Shown here piece by piece: positions 8,183 through 19,107 of a stretch of 64,000 bases of DNA (positions are counted from its first letter, which is position 1; each line of letters begins with the position of its first letter). The notes under the pieces were generated by a model. The model saw only the letters and a list, made by a program, of their open reading frames with translations. It ran no database searches and had not been told where the DNA came from. The position numbers were made by a program, and so were the translations under genes. Origin of the DNA: Auraticoccus cholistanensis (lineage in GTDB: Bacteria > Actinomycetota > Actinomycetes > Propionibacteriales > Propionibacteriaceae). The DNA is taken from contig NZ_WPCU01000009.1 of the NCBI RefSeq assembly GCF_009742705.1, forward strand, positions 62,526 to 126,525. The letters run 5' to 3'.

Positions 8183-8734
8183 GTGGACGCAGTGCACATC
8201 TCCGACGACCTGACCGAGGTGCTGTTCAGCAAGGAGCAGGTGCAGGAGCGCCTGGTCGAGCTGGCCGCCCAGATCGACGCCGACTACGACGGCCGCGACA
8301 TCCTGCTGGTCGGGGTGCTGAACGGCGCGGTGATGGTGATGGCCGACCTGTCACGGGCGTTGGTCAGCCACTGCGAGATGGATTGGATGGCCATCTCCTC
8401 CTACGGCTCGGGCACCCAGTCCTCGGGTGTGGTGCGCATCCTCAAGGACCTCAACACCGACATCGCCGGACGGCACGTGCTGGTCGTGGAGGACATCATC
8501 GACACCGGTCTGACGCTGTCCTACCTGATCACCAACCTGCTCTCCCGCGAGCCCGCCAGCCTCAAGATCATGACGATGTTCCGCAAGCCGGACGCGCTGG
8601 CCAACCAGGTCGAGGTGGACTACGTGGGCTTCGACATCCCCAACGAGTTCGTCGTCGGCTACGGCCTCGACTACGACGGCCGCTACCGCAACCTGACCAG
8701 CGTCGGCACCCTCGCACCGCACGTCTACAGCTGA
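8183..8734 (+). CDS. hpt: hypoxanthine phosphoribosyltransferase
   Basis: 183 residues, a complete purine-salvage enzyme forming IMP/GMP from hypoxanthine/guanine and PRPP. The PRPP-binding loop VVEDIIDTGLT is at residues 101-111; SSYGSGTQSSG (flexible catalytic loop) and the C-terminal VVGYGLDYDGRYRNL are typical. Start GTG 8183. It follows tilS and precedes ftsH, an order widely kept in actinobacteria. A weak -10-like TTGGCT lies 7 nt before the start. Confidence 0.95.
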   Translation: MDAVHISDDLTEVLFSKEQVQERLVELAAQIDADYDGRDILLVGVLNGAVMVMADLSRALVSHCEMDWMAISSYGSGTQSSGVVRILKDLNTDIAGRHVLVVEDIIDTGLTLSYLITNLLSREPASLKIMTMFRKPDALANQVEVDYVGFDIPNEFVVGYGLDYDGRYRNLTSVGTLAPHVYS

Positions 8735-8784
8735 CCGGCGCGGGCGGTCCTGCCGAGCGGGTGCCCGCGTTCCCCCCGGCCGGG

Positions 8785-8790
8785 TAAGGT
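8785..8790 (+). promoter_or_regulatory. ftsH -10 box TAAGGT
   Basis: TAAGGT is about 46 nt upstream of the ftsH ATG, giving a leader of about 40 nt that contains AAGGCAGG near the start codon. Confidence 0.45.
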
Positions 8791-8836
8791 CTGGGTGCCC
8801 AGAAGTCGCCGGGGCGCCCCGTTCTCAAGGCAGGTC

Positions 8837-10927
8837 ATGAACTTCCAACGCATCCTCCGCGGGCCCTTCCTGTGGATCATCCTGGTGATGATCGTCGTGG
8901 TCATCGCCCTGGACTTCTTCGACTCCTCGAACTCCTACCGCGAGACGCCGACGTCGGAGGTGGTCGCGGTGATCAACGGCGACGAGCCGCTGACCAACGT
9001 GACGCTGCGCGACGGCGAGCAGCAGATCCTGGTCGAGAAGACCGAGGGCGAGGAGCGCCGCATCAAGGCGGTCTGGGTCGGCGGGCAGAGCCAGCAGATC
9101 GTCGACCGGCTCAACGAGCGGGTCGCCGAGGGCACCCTGCAGCGCTGGGAGGGCGAGAACCCCCAGCCCAGCTTCCTGGGCACGCTGCTCACCACGCTGA
9201 TCCCGTTCATCATCATCGGCGCGCTGTTCTTCTTCCTCATCAACTCCGTGCAGGGCGGCGGCGGCCGCGTGATGCAGTTCGGCAAGTCGAAGGCCAAGGT
9301 GGCCAACAAGGACACCCCGAAGTCGACCTTCGCCGACGTGGCCGGCTGCGAGGAGGCCATCGAGGAGCTGCAGGAGATCAAGGAGTTCCTGGCCGAGCCG
9401 GCGAAGTTCCAGGCCGTCGGGGCCAAGATCCCCAAGGGCGTGCTGCTCTACGGCCCGCCCGGGACCGGCAAGACGCTGCTGGCCCGTGCCGTGGCCGGCG
9501 AGGCCGGGGTGCCGTTCTTCTCCATCTCGGGCTCGGACTTCGTCGAGATGTTCGTCGGTGTCGGCGCCTCCCGCGTCCGCGACCTGTTCGAGCAGGCCAA
9601 GGAGAACGCCCCGGCCATCGTCTTCATCGACGAGATCGACGCCGTGGGCCGCCACCGCGGCGCCGGCATGGGCGGCGGTCACGACGAGCGCGAGCAGACG
9701 TTGAACCAGCTGCTGGTCGAGATGGACGGCTTCGACGTCCGTGGCGGGGTCATCCTGATCGCGGCCACCAACCGTCCCGACGTCCTCGACCCGGCCCTGC
9801 TGCGACCCGGCCGGTTCGACCGCCAGGTCGCCGTCGAGGCCCCCGACCTCAACGGCCGGCTGCAGATCCTCAAGGTCCACGCCCAGGGCAAGCCGGTCGA
9901 CCCCTCGGTCGACCTCGCCTCGGTGGCCCGGCGCACGCCCGGGTTCACCGGTGCCGACCTGGCCAACGTGCTCAACGAGGCCGCCCTGCTGACCGCCCGC
10001 TCCAACAAGCGAACCATCACCAACGCCGACCTCGACGAGGCCATCGACCGCGTCATCGCCGGGCCGCAGAAGCGCACCCGGCTGATGAACGAGCGCGAGC
10101 GGCTGATCACGGCCTACCACGAGGGCGGCCACGCCCTGGTGGCGGCGGCGATGCCGGGCACCGACCCGGTGCAGAAGGTGACGATCCTGCCCCGCGGGCG
10201 GGCCCTCGGCTACACCATGGTGATGCCGGACGCCGACAAGTACTCAAACACCCGCGGCGAGCTGCTCGACCAGCTGGCCTACATGCTGGGCGGCCGGGCG
10301 GCCGAGGAGCTGGTCTTCCACGACCCGACCACCGGTGCCGCCAACGACATCGAGAAGGCCACCAAGGTGGCCCGCGCGATGGTCACCCAGTACGGCATGA
10401 GCAGCCGGGTCGGGGCGATCCGGCTCGGCTCGGGCGACCACGAGCCGTTCCTGGGCCGCGAGATGGGCGGCGGCGGGGGAGTGGACTACTCCCAGGAGAT
10501 CGCCGCGGTGGTCGACGCCGAGGTGGCGGCGCTGATCAACACCGCCCACCAGGAGGCCTTCGACGTCCTGAGCGCCAACCGCCACGTCCTCGACGAGCTG
10601 GTCCGCCAGCTGTTCGAGAAGGAGACCCTGGACAAGGCCCAGGTGGCGAAGATCTTCGAGCCGCTGCAGCGCTGGCCCAAGCGCCCGCCGTGGACGGGTT
10701 CGGAGACCCGGGTGCCCTCGGAGCTGCCGCCGGTCCGCCCGCCGCGGACCAACGGCTCGGCGCCCGAGATCGAGCACCCGGCCGGTGGGGCGGTCCTGCC
10801 GCCGGGGCACGTCCCGGGCGAGGACACCGCACCCGGCGACGGCAGCGACGGCCTGCCCGGCTGGCAGCAGCAGCCCGGCGGGCTGGGGCCGGAGGGCCCC
10901 AGCGGGCCGCAGGGCCCGCTGCGCTGA
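8837..10927 (+). CDS. ftsH: ATP-dependent zinc metalloprotease FtsH
   Basis: 696 residues. Two membrane segments (about 10-28 and 117-137) bracket an extracytoplasmic domain. The AAA domain has Walker A GPPGTGKT (206-213), Walker B IVFIDEID (261-268) and the second region of homology [20 protein letters not shown]; the protease site is HEGGH (428-432) with Asp504 as the likely third zinc ligand. A Pro/Gly-rich tail of about 70 residues follows, as in mycobacterial FtsH. It degrades misfolded membrane and some cytosolic proteins as a hexamer. Start ATG 8837 with AAGGCAGG upstream; a GTG at 8795 is in frame but unsupported. folE follows after 53 bp. Confidence 0.97.
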   Translation: MNFQRILRGPFLWIILVMIVVVIALDFFDSSNSYRETPTSEVVAVINGDEPLTNVTLRDGEQQILVEKTEGEERRIKAVWVGGQSQQIVDRLNERVAEGTLQRWEGENPQPSFLGTLLTTLIPFIIIGALFFFLINSVQGGGGRVMQFGKSKAKVANKDTPKSTFADVAGCEEAIEELQEIKEFLAEPAKFQAVGAKIPKGVLLYGPPGTGKTLLARAVAGEAGVPFFSISGSDFVEMFVGVGASRVRDLFEQAKENAPAIVFIDEIDAVGRHRGAGMGGGHDEREQTLNQLLVEMDGFDVRGGVILIAATNRPDVLDPALLRPGRFDRQVAVEAPDLNGRLQILKVHAQGKPVDPSVDLASVARRTPGFTGADLANVLNEAALLTARSNKRTITNADLDEAIDRVIAGPQKRTRLMNERERLITAYHEGGHALVAAAMPGTDPVQKVTILPRGRALGYTMVMPDADKYSNTRGELLDQLAYMLGGRAAEELVFHDPTTGAANDIEKATKVARAMVTQYGMSSRVGAIRLGSGDHEPFLGREMGGGGGVDYSQEIAAVVDAEVAALINTAHQEAFDVLSANRHVLDELVRQLFEKETLDKAQVAKIFEPLQRWPKRPPWTGSETRVPSELPPVRPPRTNGSAPEIEHPAGGAVLPPGHVPGEDTAPGDGSDGLPGWQQQPGGLGPEGPSGPQGPLR

Positions 10928-10980
10928 CCCGCGTGTCGACCTCCCTGCGCTGAGGCGCAGCCAGCCCCACAGGAGCGAAG

Positions 10981-11643
10981 GTGTCCGACCACACCCCCGT
11001 CCCCGACGCGAAGGCGTCCACCGCGGTAGAGGCCGCGAAGGCGTCCGCCGCGGTGGAGCCCGCCCCGGCGGGTCCGCCCGGCTTCGACCACGCCCGGGTC
11101 CAGCGCGCCGTCCGCGAGCTGCTGATCGGCATCGGCGAGGACCCCGACCGCGACGGGCTGGTCGACACCCCCGCCCGGGTGGCCCGCGCCTACGCCGAGA
11201 TGTTCTCCGGCCTGGGGGTGGAGCCCGAGAGCGTGCTGAGCACGACCTTCGAGCTCAGCCACGACGAGATGGTGCTGGTGCGCGACATCGAGGTCTGGAG
11301 CTGCTGCGAGCACCACCTCGTCCCCTTCACCGGACGCGCCCACGTCGGCTACATCCCCGGTCAGGACGGCAAGATCACCGGGCTGAGCAAGCTGGCCCGG
11401 CTGGTCGACCTGTACGCCAAGCGGCCCCAGGTCCAGGAGCGGCTCACCACCCAGATCGCCGACGCGTTGGAGGAGCACCTCCGCCCGCGCGGGGTGATCG
11501 TGGTGATCGACTGCGAGCACCTGTGCATGACCATGCGCGGCGTCCGCAAGCCCGGTTCGCGGACGGTCACCAGCGCGGTCCGCGGCCAGCTGCGCGACCC
11601 GGCCACCCGCGCCGAGGCGATGAGCCTGATCGTGCGCTCGTGA
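10981..11643 (+). CDS. folE: GTP cyclohydrolase I
   Basis: 220 residues; first step of tetrahydrofolate synthesis, GTP to dihydroneopterin triphosphate. Zinc ligands are Cys109 and His112 in [10 protein letters not shown], plus a Cys in [16 protein letters not shown]. The first ~32 residues are an Ala-rich extension outside the conserved fold, produced partly by a 27-bp tandem duplication. CAGGAG precedes GTG 10981. folP overlaps the stop, so folE-folP-folB-folK form one pathway unit. Confidence 0.96.
   Translation: MSDHTPVPDAKASTAVEAAKASAAVEPAPAGPPGFDHARVQRAVRELLIGIGEDPDRDGLVDTPARVARAYAEMFSGLGVEPESVLSTTFELSHDEMVLVRDIEVWSCCEHHLVPFTGRAHVGYIPGQDGKITGLSKLARLVDLYAKRPQVQERLTTQIADALEEHLRPRGVIVVIDCEHLCMTMRGVRKPGSRTVTSAVRGQLRDPATRAEAMSLIVRS
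11008..11058 (+). repeat. 27-bp tandem duplication in the folE 5' end
   Basis: Two 24-bp copies (11008-11031 and 11035-11058) differ at two positions and are spaced 27 bp, encoding AKASTAVEA then AKASAAVEP. The reading frame is kept. Confidence 0.8.
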
Positions 11644-12521
11644 CCGTCCCCGCAGCCCAGCCCGCGGCCCGCCCGGCCGGGACCGTGGTGATGGGCGTGC
11701 TCAACGTCACCCCCGACTCCTTCTCCGACGGCGGGCGGTGGCTGCAGCACGACCGCGCGGTCGAGCACGGGCTGCGGCTGTGGGCCGAGGGCGCCGCCCT
11801 CGTCGACGTCGGCGGGGAGTCCACCCGCCCCGGGGCACCGCGGGTGGCGGCCCCCACAGAGCTCGGCCGGGTGCTGCCGGTGGTCCGCGACCTCGTCGCC
11901 GCGGGGGTGGCGGTCTCGGTGGACACCATGCGCGCCTCCGTCGCCCAGGCCTGCGTGGAGGTCGGGGCCGTCGTGGTCAACGACGTGTCCGGCGGGCTCG
12001 CCGACCCCGCCATGCTGCGCTGCGTCGCCGACGCCGGCGTGGACTACGTCGCCATGCACTGGCGGGCGCACTCGGCCCGGATGGCCGACCTGGCCCGCTA
12101 CGACGACGTGGTGGCCGACGTCCGCCGCGAGCTGGAGCAGCGGGTCGAGGCCGCGCTGGCCGCCGGCGTGCGCCCCGAGCGGCTGGTGCTCGACCCCGGC
12201 ATCGGGTTCGCCAAGACCGCCGAGCACAACTGGGCGCTGCTGGCCGCCGTCGGGACCCTCACCGGCCTGGGGCACCGGCTGCTGGTCGGGGTCTCCCGGA
12301 AGCGGTTCCTGGGGGCGCTGCTGGCCGACCCGGTCACCGGCGAGCCCCGCCCGACCGGCGAGCGGGACGCCGCCGCCCTGGCGCTGACCACGGTGCTGGC
12401 CGAGCGCGGCGTGTGGGCGGTCCGGACCCACACCGTTCGTCCCCACGTCGACGCCCTGCGGGTCCTCAGCCGGCTGGCAGCGGAGGGCGCTGGCGGGCCG
12501 GTCGACGGGTCGTCGGGGTGA
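11640..12521 (+). CDS. folP: dihydropteroate synthase
   Basis: 293 residues. The two family signatures are [16 protein letters not shown] and GGESTRPGA; later loops [10 protein letters not shown] and [10 protein letters not shown] match the TIM-barrel enzyme that joins p-aminobenzoate to dihydropterin pyrophosphate (sulfonamide target). The GTG at 11640 overlaps the folE TGA (GTGA), so I take that start; it leaves a short polar N-terminus before the barrel. Confidence 0.96.
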   Translation: MTVPAAQPAARPAGTVVMGVLNVTPDSFSDGGRWLQHDRAVEHGLRLWAEGAALVDVGGESTRPGAPRVAAPTELGRVLPVVRDLVAAGVAVSVDTMRASVAQACVEVGAVVVNDVSGGLADPAMLRCVADAGVDYVAMHWRAHSARMADLARYDDVVADVRRELEQRVEAALAAGVRPERLVLDPGIGFAKTAEHNWALLAAVGTLTGLGHRLLVGVSRKRFLGALLADPVTGEPRPTGERDAAALALTTVLAERGVWAVRTHTVRPHVDALRVLSRLAAEGAGGPVDGSSG

Positions 12522-12554
12522 GCACGGACGGCAGCACCCGCACCCGACCTTGGG

Positions 12555-12560
12555 TAGGGT
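12555..12560 (+). promoter_or_regulatory. internal -10 box TAGGGT before folB
   Basis: TAGGGT ends 23 nt before the folB ATG and is followed by GGAGGTGAG; it may give folB-folK a second promoter. Confidence 0.4.
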
Positions 12561-12583
12561 CGGCTCGGCAGGAGGTGAGAGTG

Positions 12584-12979
12584 ATGCAGCCAGAGCACGG
12601 GCAGGCCGTCGACGAGCCGGACCGCGTGACGGTCCGTGGGATCCGCGGCTACGGGCGCCACGGCGTCCACGACTTCGAGCGCGAGGTGGGTCAGCCGTTC
12701 CTGGTCGACCTGACCTGCTGGCTCGACTCCACCCGTGCCGCCCGGGAGGACGACCTGGAGGCCACCGTGCACTACGGGATCCTGTCCCAGCGGGTGCTGG
12801 CCGACATCGAGGGCGAGCCGCTGCAGCTGATCGAGTCCCTGGCCGAGCGCGTCGCCACCACGGCCCTGTCCTTCGCGCCGGTGACGCGCGTGGAGGTCAC
12901 GGTCCACAAGCCCCAGGCCCCCGTGGGGGTACCGGTCGACGACGTGTCCGTCACCCTGACGAGGAGCAAGCCATCATGA
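12584..12979 (+). CDS. folB: dihydroneopterin aldolase
   Basis: 131 residues, full length. RGYGRHGVHDFEREVGQPFLVDL and the C-terminal VEVTVHKPQAPVGVPVDDVSV are the typical FolB elements; the enzyme cleaves dihydroneopterin to hydroxymethyl-dihydropterin. Start ATG 12584 follows GGAGGTGAG by 4 nt; GTG 12581 is an equal alternative. Its TGA overlaps the folK ATG (ATGA). Confidence 0.94.
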   Translation: MQPEHGQAVDEPDRVTVRGIRGYGRHGVHDFEREVGQPFLVDLTCWLDSTRAAREDDLEATVHYGILSQRVLADIEGEPLQLIESLAERVATTALSFAPVTRVEVTVHKPQAPVGVPVDDVSVTLTRSKPS

Positions 12980-13533
12980 CGTCCCCCAACCCCTACGCCA
13001 TCGACGCCGACACCCTCAGCGGGATGAAGCCGATCCGCCAGGTGGTGTTCGCCCTGGGCTCCAACGACGGCGACCCGCTGAGCAACCTGCAGGGGGCGGT
13101 CGCCGCGCTGCGCGACACCCCCGACGTCATCGTCGTCGACGTGTCCTCGGTCTACGAGACCGACGCGGTCGGCGGACCGGCGGACAACCCGCCCTTCCTC
13201 AACGCCGTGGTGCTCGCCGAGACCACCCTGGACGAGACCACCCTGCTCGAGCGCGCGCTGGCCATCGAGGACGCCTACGGCCGCGTCCGCCGCGAGCACT
13301 GGGGCCCGCGCACCCTCGACGTCGACCTGGTCGTCGTCGGCCGGGCCCAGGTCGAGCGCCCCGACCTGCGGCTGCCCCACCCGCGCGCCCACGAGCGTGC
13401 GTTCGTGCTGGTGCCGTGGGCCGAGGTCGAGCCCGCGGGGGAGATCCCCGGGCACGGCATGATCGCCGACCTCCTCGAGTCCCTCGACACCTCCGGTGTC
13501 CGGCGTCGTGACGACCTCTCCCTCGAGGACTGA
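12976..13533 (+). CDS. folK: HPPK (hydroxymethyldihydropterin pyrophosphokinase)
   Basis: 185 residues. FALGSNDGDPLSNLQGAVAAL, the mid motif VYETDAVGG..NPPFLNAV and RREHWGPRTLDVDLV with LPHPRAHERAFVLVP are hallmark segments. It makes the pyrophosphate substrate of FolP. ATGA overlap with folB. The first ~23 residues (TSPNPYAIDADTLSGMKPI) are an extension before the core. DUF3180 starts inside its 3' end. Confidence 0.95.
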   Translation: MTSPNPYAIDADTLSGMKPIRQVVFALGSNDGDPLSNLQGAVAALRDTPDVIVVDVSSVYETDAVGGPADNPPFLNAVVLAETTLDETTLLERALAIEDAYGRVRREHWGPRTLDVDLVVVGRAQVERPDLRLPHPRAHERAFVLVPWAEVEPAGEIPGHGMIADLLESLDTSGVRRRDDLSLED

Positions 13534-14035
13534 GGGAGCGCCGCCCCCGGTCGAGCCGACCGCCTGGTCGGTGCTCGGGGTCGCCCTGGTGATCGGGGCG
13601 CTGCTGGGGTACGGCGTCTCCGCGGCGTACCGGGCGCTGGACGCGGCCCCGCCGCAGGTGCCGTGGCTCTCACCCGCGACGCTGCTCGTCCTGGTCGCCT
13701 TCGTCGCCCTGCTCGCCCGCTCCGCCCACACCCGCATCCAGGTCCGCCGGGAGCGGGTCGAGCCGAGCCGGGCCGTGGTCTGGCTCGCGCTGGGCAAGGC
13801 CGCCGCCATCGGCGGCGCCGCCGTGCTGGGCGGCTACCTCGCCTACGGCCTCAGCTTCTGGACCCGGCTGGAGGCCGAGTCCCCCCGCGAGCGGCTGGTG
13901 GTGTCCCTGGTGGCGGCGGTCGCGGGCGTCCTGCTGACGGTGGCGGGGCTGGCGCTGGAGCGCGCCTGCCGGGTGCCCGGCGACGAGGACGAGGAAAATC
14001 CCGAGGACGACGCAGAGGGTCGTGCCGGTCCCTGA
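13508..14035 (+). CDS. DUF3180 family membrane protein
   Basis: About 175 residues with four hydrophobic helices (around WSVLGVALVIGALLGYGV, PATLLVLVAFVALLA, LGKAAAIGGAAVLGGYLAYG and LVVSLVAAVAGVLLTVAG) and an acidic tail. DUF3180 regularly follows folK in actinobacteria; its role is unknown. The RR-x-E segment between helices 2 and 3 and the SRAVVWLALGKAA run are typical. Start is uncertain: GTG 13508 (used) or GTG 13496, both overlapping folK. Confidence 0.8.
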   Translation: MTTSPSRTEGAPPPVEPTAWSVLGVALVIGALLGYGVSAAYRALDAAPPQVPWLSPATLLVLVAFVALLARSAHTRIQVRRERVEPSRAVVWLALGKAAAIGGAAVLGGYLAYGLSFWTRLEAESPRERLVVSLVAAVAGVLLTVAGLALERACRVPGDEDEENPEDDAEGRAGP

Positions 14036-14054
14036 TCCGGGGCCGGTTCCGAAG

Positions 14055-14060
14055 TAGCAT
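14055..14060 (+). promoter_or_regulatory. -10 box TAGCAT, leaderless start
   Basis: TAGCAT ends 6 nt before the GTG at 14067. Confidence 0.5.
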
Positions 14061-14066
14061 CCGAGC

Positions 14067-14765
14067 GTGAGCACCACGACCCCCTCCACGCGATCCACCA
14101 CCGTCGTCCCCACCGGGCGGACCCTGTGCATCGGCGTCCTCGCCGCGGGGTCCGTGCTGGCCGCAGCCCTGGCCTTCGGCTCCATCTGGCTGGTGCGCCT
14201 CGCCGTGGTGCTGGCCGTGCTGACCGGGGTGGTCGCGGTGTGGATCGCCTGGGCGGCGCTGGAGCGCACCGTCCGCCGGCTCCGCGCCCAGCACGCCACC
14301 GAGCTGCGCCAGCACGTCGAGCGCCACCGCGAGCAGGTGCAGGCCGAGCGGGCCGACACCATGGCCGTGCTGGACACCCTGGAGGGCCGCTTCACCGCCC
14401 AGCGCCGCCACGCCGAGGTGCTCGAGCACCGGGTCGCCACGCTGCGCGGGCAGGTCACCGGGCTGCGTCGCGAGCTGGCCAAGCTGCTGCCCCAGGTCGC
14501 CACCCTGCGGGGCGACAAGGCCGCCCTGCAGCACGAGGTCGCCGCCCGCGACACCGAGGTGGCCGAGCTGCGCGCCGAGCTGGCCCGCCGCGAGGCCGAG
14601 CTGACCGAGCTCACCTCCGGCGACGTCGTCACCATGCCCCGCCGCGGCGTCGGCCCGCTGCCCACGGCCGAGCAGATCTGGTCCGACGGCAACCACCCGA
14701 CCGTGGTCGACCTCAGCGCCGTGACGGCGGAGGAGATCTTCGTCCCGCAGCGCCGTCAGGCCTGA
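14067..14765 (+). CDS. two-helix membrane protein with coiled coil, function unknown
   Basis: 232 residues. After a Ser/Thr-rich N-terminus come two membrane helices (about 20-40 and 43-65), then a charged coiled coil (about 70-190) rich in Arg, Glu, Ala and Leu, then a short tail ending in VTAEEIFVPQRRQA. No enzymatic motif. Topology suggests both ends in the cytoplasm with the coil inside, as in envelope-organising proteins; that is inference. It lies between the folate unit and lsr2 and ends at two tandem hairpins. Confidence 0.7.
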   Translation: MSTTTPSTRSTTVVPTGRTLCIGVLAAGSVLAAALAFGSIWLVRLAVVLAVLTGVVAVWIAWAALERTVRRLRAQHATELRQHVERHREQVQAERADTMAVLDTLEGRFTAQRRHAEVLEHRVATLRGQVTGLRRELAKLLPQVATLRGDKAALQHEVAARDTEVAELRAELARREAELTELTSGDVVTMPRRGVGPLPTAEQIWSDGNHPTVVDLSAVTAEEIFVPQRRQA

Positions 14766-14770
14766 TCCCC

Positions 14771-14831
14771 GCACCGGGCCCACCCGGTGCGCCCCTCCAC
14801 CCGGCCCGGAACCGCCACGCGGTTCCGGGCC
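14771..14831 (+). terminator. tandem hairpins, second with 12-bp stem
   Basis: GCACCGGG/CCCGGTGC (14771-14778, 14783-14790), then GGCCCGGAACCG/CGGTTCCGGGCC (14803-14814, 14820-14831) followed by ATTT. Probable end of the upstream transcript. Confidence 0.75.
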
Positions 14832-14861
14832 ATTTGCCTGCGGGTCTTTGCTTTCGTGCAC

Positions 14862-14867
14862 TAACCT
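14862..14867 (+). promoter_or_regulatory. lsr2 -10-like TAACCT in AT-rich leader
   Basis: TAACCT lies in the most AT-rich stretch of this region (about 14860-14920), upstream of lsr2. An AT-rich leader is the kind of DNA Lsr2 itself binds, so autoregulation is possible. Confidence 0.35.
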
Positions 14868-14918
14868 CGAAACACCACACCATTTCGGGGATGAATTGTG
14901 ACGAGAGGGAAAACAGAT

Positions 14919-15248
14919 ATGGCGCAACGGGTCGAGATCGTCCTGACCGACGACGTCGACAACGGTCCCGCCGACCAGACGGTGACATTCGCGCTGGACG
15001 GTGTCGAGTACGAGATCGACCTGTCGGACAGCAATGCCGAGAAGCTGCGTGCCGACCTCGCTCCGTGGGTCGGGCACGCCCGCCGTTCCGGTGGCCGGCG
15101 CAAGCGCGCCAGCGCCGCGCCGCGCAACGAGGGCCGCGCCAGCGCCACCGAGGTGCGCGCCTGGGCCGCGGAGAACGGCATGGAGGTGAGCAGTCGAGGA
15201 CGGGTGCCCACCGAGGTCCGCGAGGCCTACGAGCGCGCGCACAGCTGA
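14919..15248 (+). CDS. lsr2: nucleoid-associated xenogeneic silencer Lsr2
   Basis: 109 residues, matching the family's ~110. The N-terminal dimerisation domain (about 1-55, AQRVEIVLTDDVD...ALDGVEYEIDL) is joined by a basic linker (RRSGGRRKR) to the C-terminal DNA-binding domain with the AT-hook-like RGR at 93-95. Lsr2 bridges AT-rich, often foreign DNA. Start ATG 14919 after GAGAGGG; an in-frame GTG at 14898 would add seven residues. Adjacent to clpC, as in mycobacteria. Confidence 0.96.
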   Translation: MAQRVEIVLTDDVDNGPADQTVTFALDGVEYEIDLSDSNAEKLRADLAPWVGHARRSGGRRKRASAAPRNEGRASATEVRAWAAENGMEVSSRGRVPTEVREAYERAHS

Positions 15249-15265
15249 CGCTGCGGGAGGCTGCG

Positions 15266-15299
15266 ACCGGCGCCCCGACCACCCGGTCGGGGCGCCGGT
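15266..15299 (+). terminator. 15-bp perfect stem after lsr2
   Basis: ACCGGCGCCCCGACC (15266-15280), 4-nt loop, GGTCGGGGCGCCGGT (15285-15299). No T tract, as common in GC-rich genomes. Confidence 0.8.
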
Positions 15300-15333
15300 G
15301 GCGTCCCGGGGTCCGTCTGGTGGTCGGTGAGGG

Positions 15334-15351
15334 GTTGCGCCGACGGCGAAC
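15334..15351. promoter_or_regulatory. candidate ClgR operator upstream of clpC
   Basis: GTTGCGCCGACGGCGAAC; on the minus strand it reads GTTCGC-N5-GCG, the form I recall for Streptomyces ClgR sites. It is about 115 bp upstream of the clpC -10 box. ClgR activates clp genes in several actinobacteria. Confidence 0.5.
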
Positions 15352-15464
15352 ACGGCGGTGGAACATCCGCCGGGCTCCGCGCCGTTGAGGGAGCAGGACC
15401 GCACGGCGGCCCGCCTCCGGGGCGCCGACCCGACGGAGGACGGTGATCCGGCCGTGGTCCTGAC

Positions 15465-15470
15465 TAGAGT
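15465..15470 (+). promoter_or_regulatory. clpC -10 box TAGAGT
   Basis: TAGAGT about 67 nt upstream of the clpC ATG; no convincing -35 box. Confidence 0.4.
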
Positions 15471-15537
15471 TGAACCAGGTGCTGACCGGGGCCTACTCCC
15501 GACATCGGCCAGAACAGCACCGTGTGAGGAGATGGCA

Positions 15538-18075
<2,538 letters not shown>

Positions 18076-18090
18076 CCGTCGCTGGTCGAC

Positions 18091-18127
18091 ACGAAGGGCC
18101 CCGGGACGTCGTCCCGGGGCCCTTCGT
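18091..18127 (+). terminator. 17-bp perfect stem after clpC
   Basis: ACGAAGGGCCCCGGGAC pairs perfectly with GTCCCGGGGCCCTTCGT around a 3-nt loop, 16 bp after the clpC stop. The strongest terminator in the window. Confidence 0.9.
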
Positions 18128-18183
18128 CGTCCGGGGCCGGCCGGCCGGCGCCCGGGGCGCGGGCGGTGTGGCAGCATCGCCGG

Positions 18184-19107
18184 GTGACCCGCACCGAGCA
18201 GCCCGCCGACGGCCTGCTCGAGCGGGTGCCGGCCACCTGGCTGGTGCTCACCGGGGTCGTCTCGGTGCAGGTGGGGGCGGCGCTGGCCAAGGACCTGTTC
18301 AGCCAGGTGCCGCCCACCGCGATGGTGCTGCTGCGGCTGGCCACCGCGACGGCGGTGCTGCTGGCGGTGGCGAGGCCCCGGCTGCGCGGACGCACCCGGC
18401 GGGACTGGCTGGTGGTGCTGGCCTTCGGGCTGGCGCTGGCCGGGATGAACGTCGCGATCTACCAGTCCTTCGCCCGGATCCCGCTGGGGATGGCGGTCAC
18501 CATCGAGTTCCTCGGCCCGCTGGCCGTGGCGGTCGTCGCCTCACGCCGACTCCGCGACGTGGTCTGGGTGGTGCTCGCGGGTGCGGGGGTGGCGCTGCTG
18601 GGCTTCGACCCCACCGGGCTGAGCGTCAGCGGCGTGCTCTACGCGCTCGCCGCCGCCGCCTGCTGGGCGGCCTACATCCTGTGCAGCGCCCGCACCGGAC
18701 GCCGGTGGTCGGGGCTGTCGGGGCTGGCCGTGGCCAGCGTCGTGGGGCTGCTGCTGGTGGGCGGGCCGGCCGTCGCCGCGGCGGGCAGCACCCTGCTCCG
18801 TCCGGAGGTGCTGCTGCTGGGGGTGGCGGTCGGGGTGCTGTCCTCGGTGATCCCCTACAGCGCCGAGCTGTCGGCGCTGCGGCGGATGCCGCCCCGGGTG
18901 TTCGGGGTGCTGATGAGCCTGGAGCCGGCCGCGGCCGCGCTGGCGGCGCTGCTGCTGCTCGGGGAGGCGCTCACCGCGCTGCAGTGGCTGGCGCTGGCGT
19001 GCGTGGTGCTGGCCAGCGCCGGGGCCACCCGCTCCGCCACCCCTCGTCCCGCGTCCGTGCGAGGGGTCAGTACGAGGCCACGCCCATACCGAGGATGGCG
19101 ACGATGA
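18184..19107 (+). CDS. EamA-family (RhtA-like) metabolite exporter
   Basis: 307 residues with about ten hydrophobic helices in two EamA repeats; LGMAVTIEFLGPLAVAVV and the later SSVIPYSAELSALRRMPPRVFGVLMSLEPAAAALAA match the RhtA branch, which exports amino acids such as threonine/homoserine. Substrate here unknown. Start GTG 18184, 6 nt after CAGCAT, a weak leaderless -10; an in-frame GTG at 18166 is less likely. Its 3' end overlaps the convergent membrane-protein gene by 41 nt. Confidence 0.88.
   Translation: MTRTEQPADGLLERVPATWLVLTGVVSVQVGAALAKDLFSQVPPTAMVLLRLATATAVLLAVARPRLRGRTRRDWLVVLAFGLALAGMNVAIYQSFARIPLGMAVTIEFLGPLAVAVVASRRLRDVVWVVLAGAGVALLGFDPTGLSVSGVLYALAAAACWAAYILCSARTGRRWSGLSGLAVASVVGLLLVGGPAVAAAGSTLLRPEVLLLGVAVGVLSSVIPYSAELSALRRMPPRVFGVLMSLEPAAAALAALLLLGEALTALQWLALACVVLASAGATRSATPRPASVRGVSTRPRPYRGWRR

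Larger units (their letters stand above)
15249..15537 (+). other. lsr2-clpC intergenic region
   Basis: Non-coding: terminator hairpin of lsr2, a ClgR-like inverted repeat at 15334-15351, a -10 TAGAGT at 15465-15470 and a leader of about 60 nt ending in GAGGAG before clpC. Confidence 0.6.

Noticed and set aside
15358..15537. 60-residue N-terminal extension of ClpC
   Set aside because: Covers the promoter and leader; the ATG at 15538 gives the conserved MFERFTDRARR start with a good GAGGAG.
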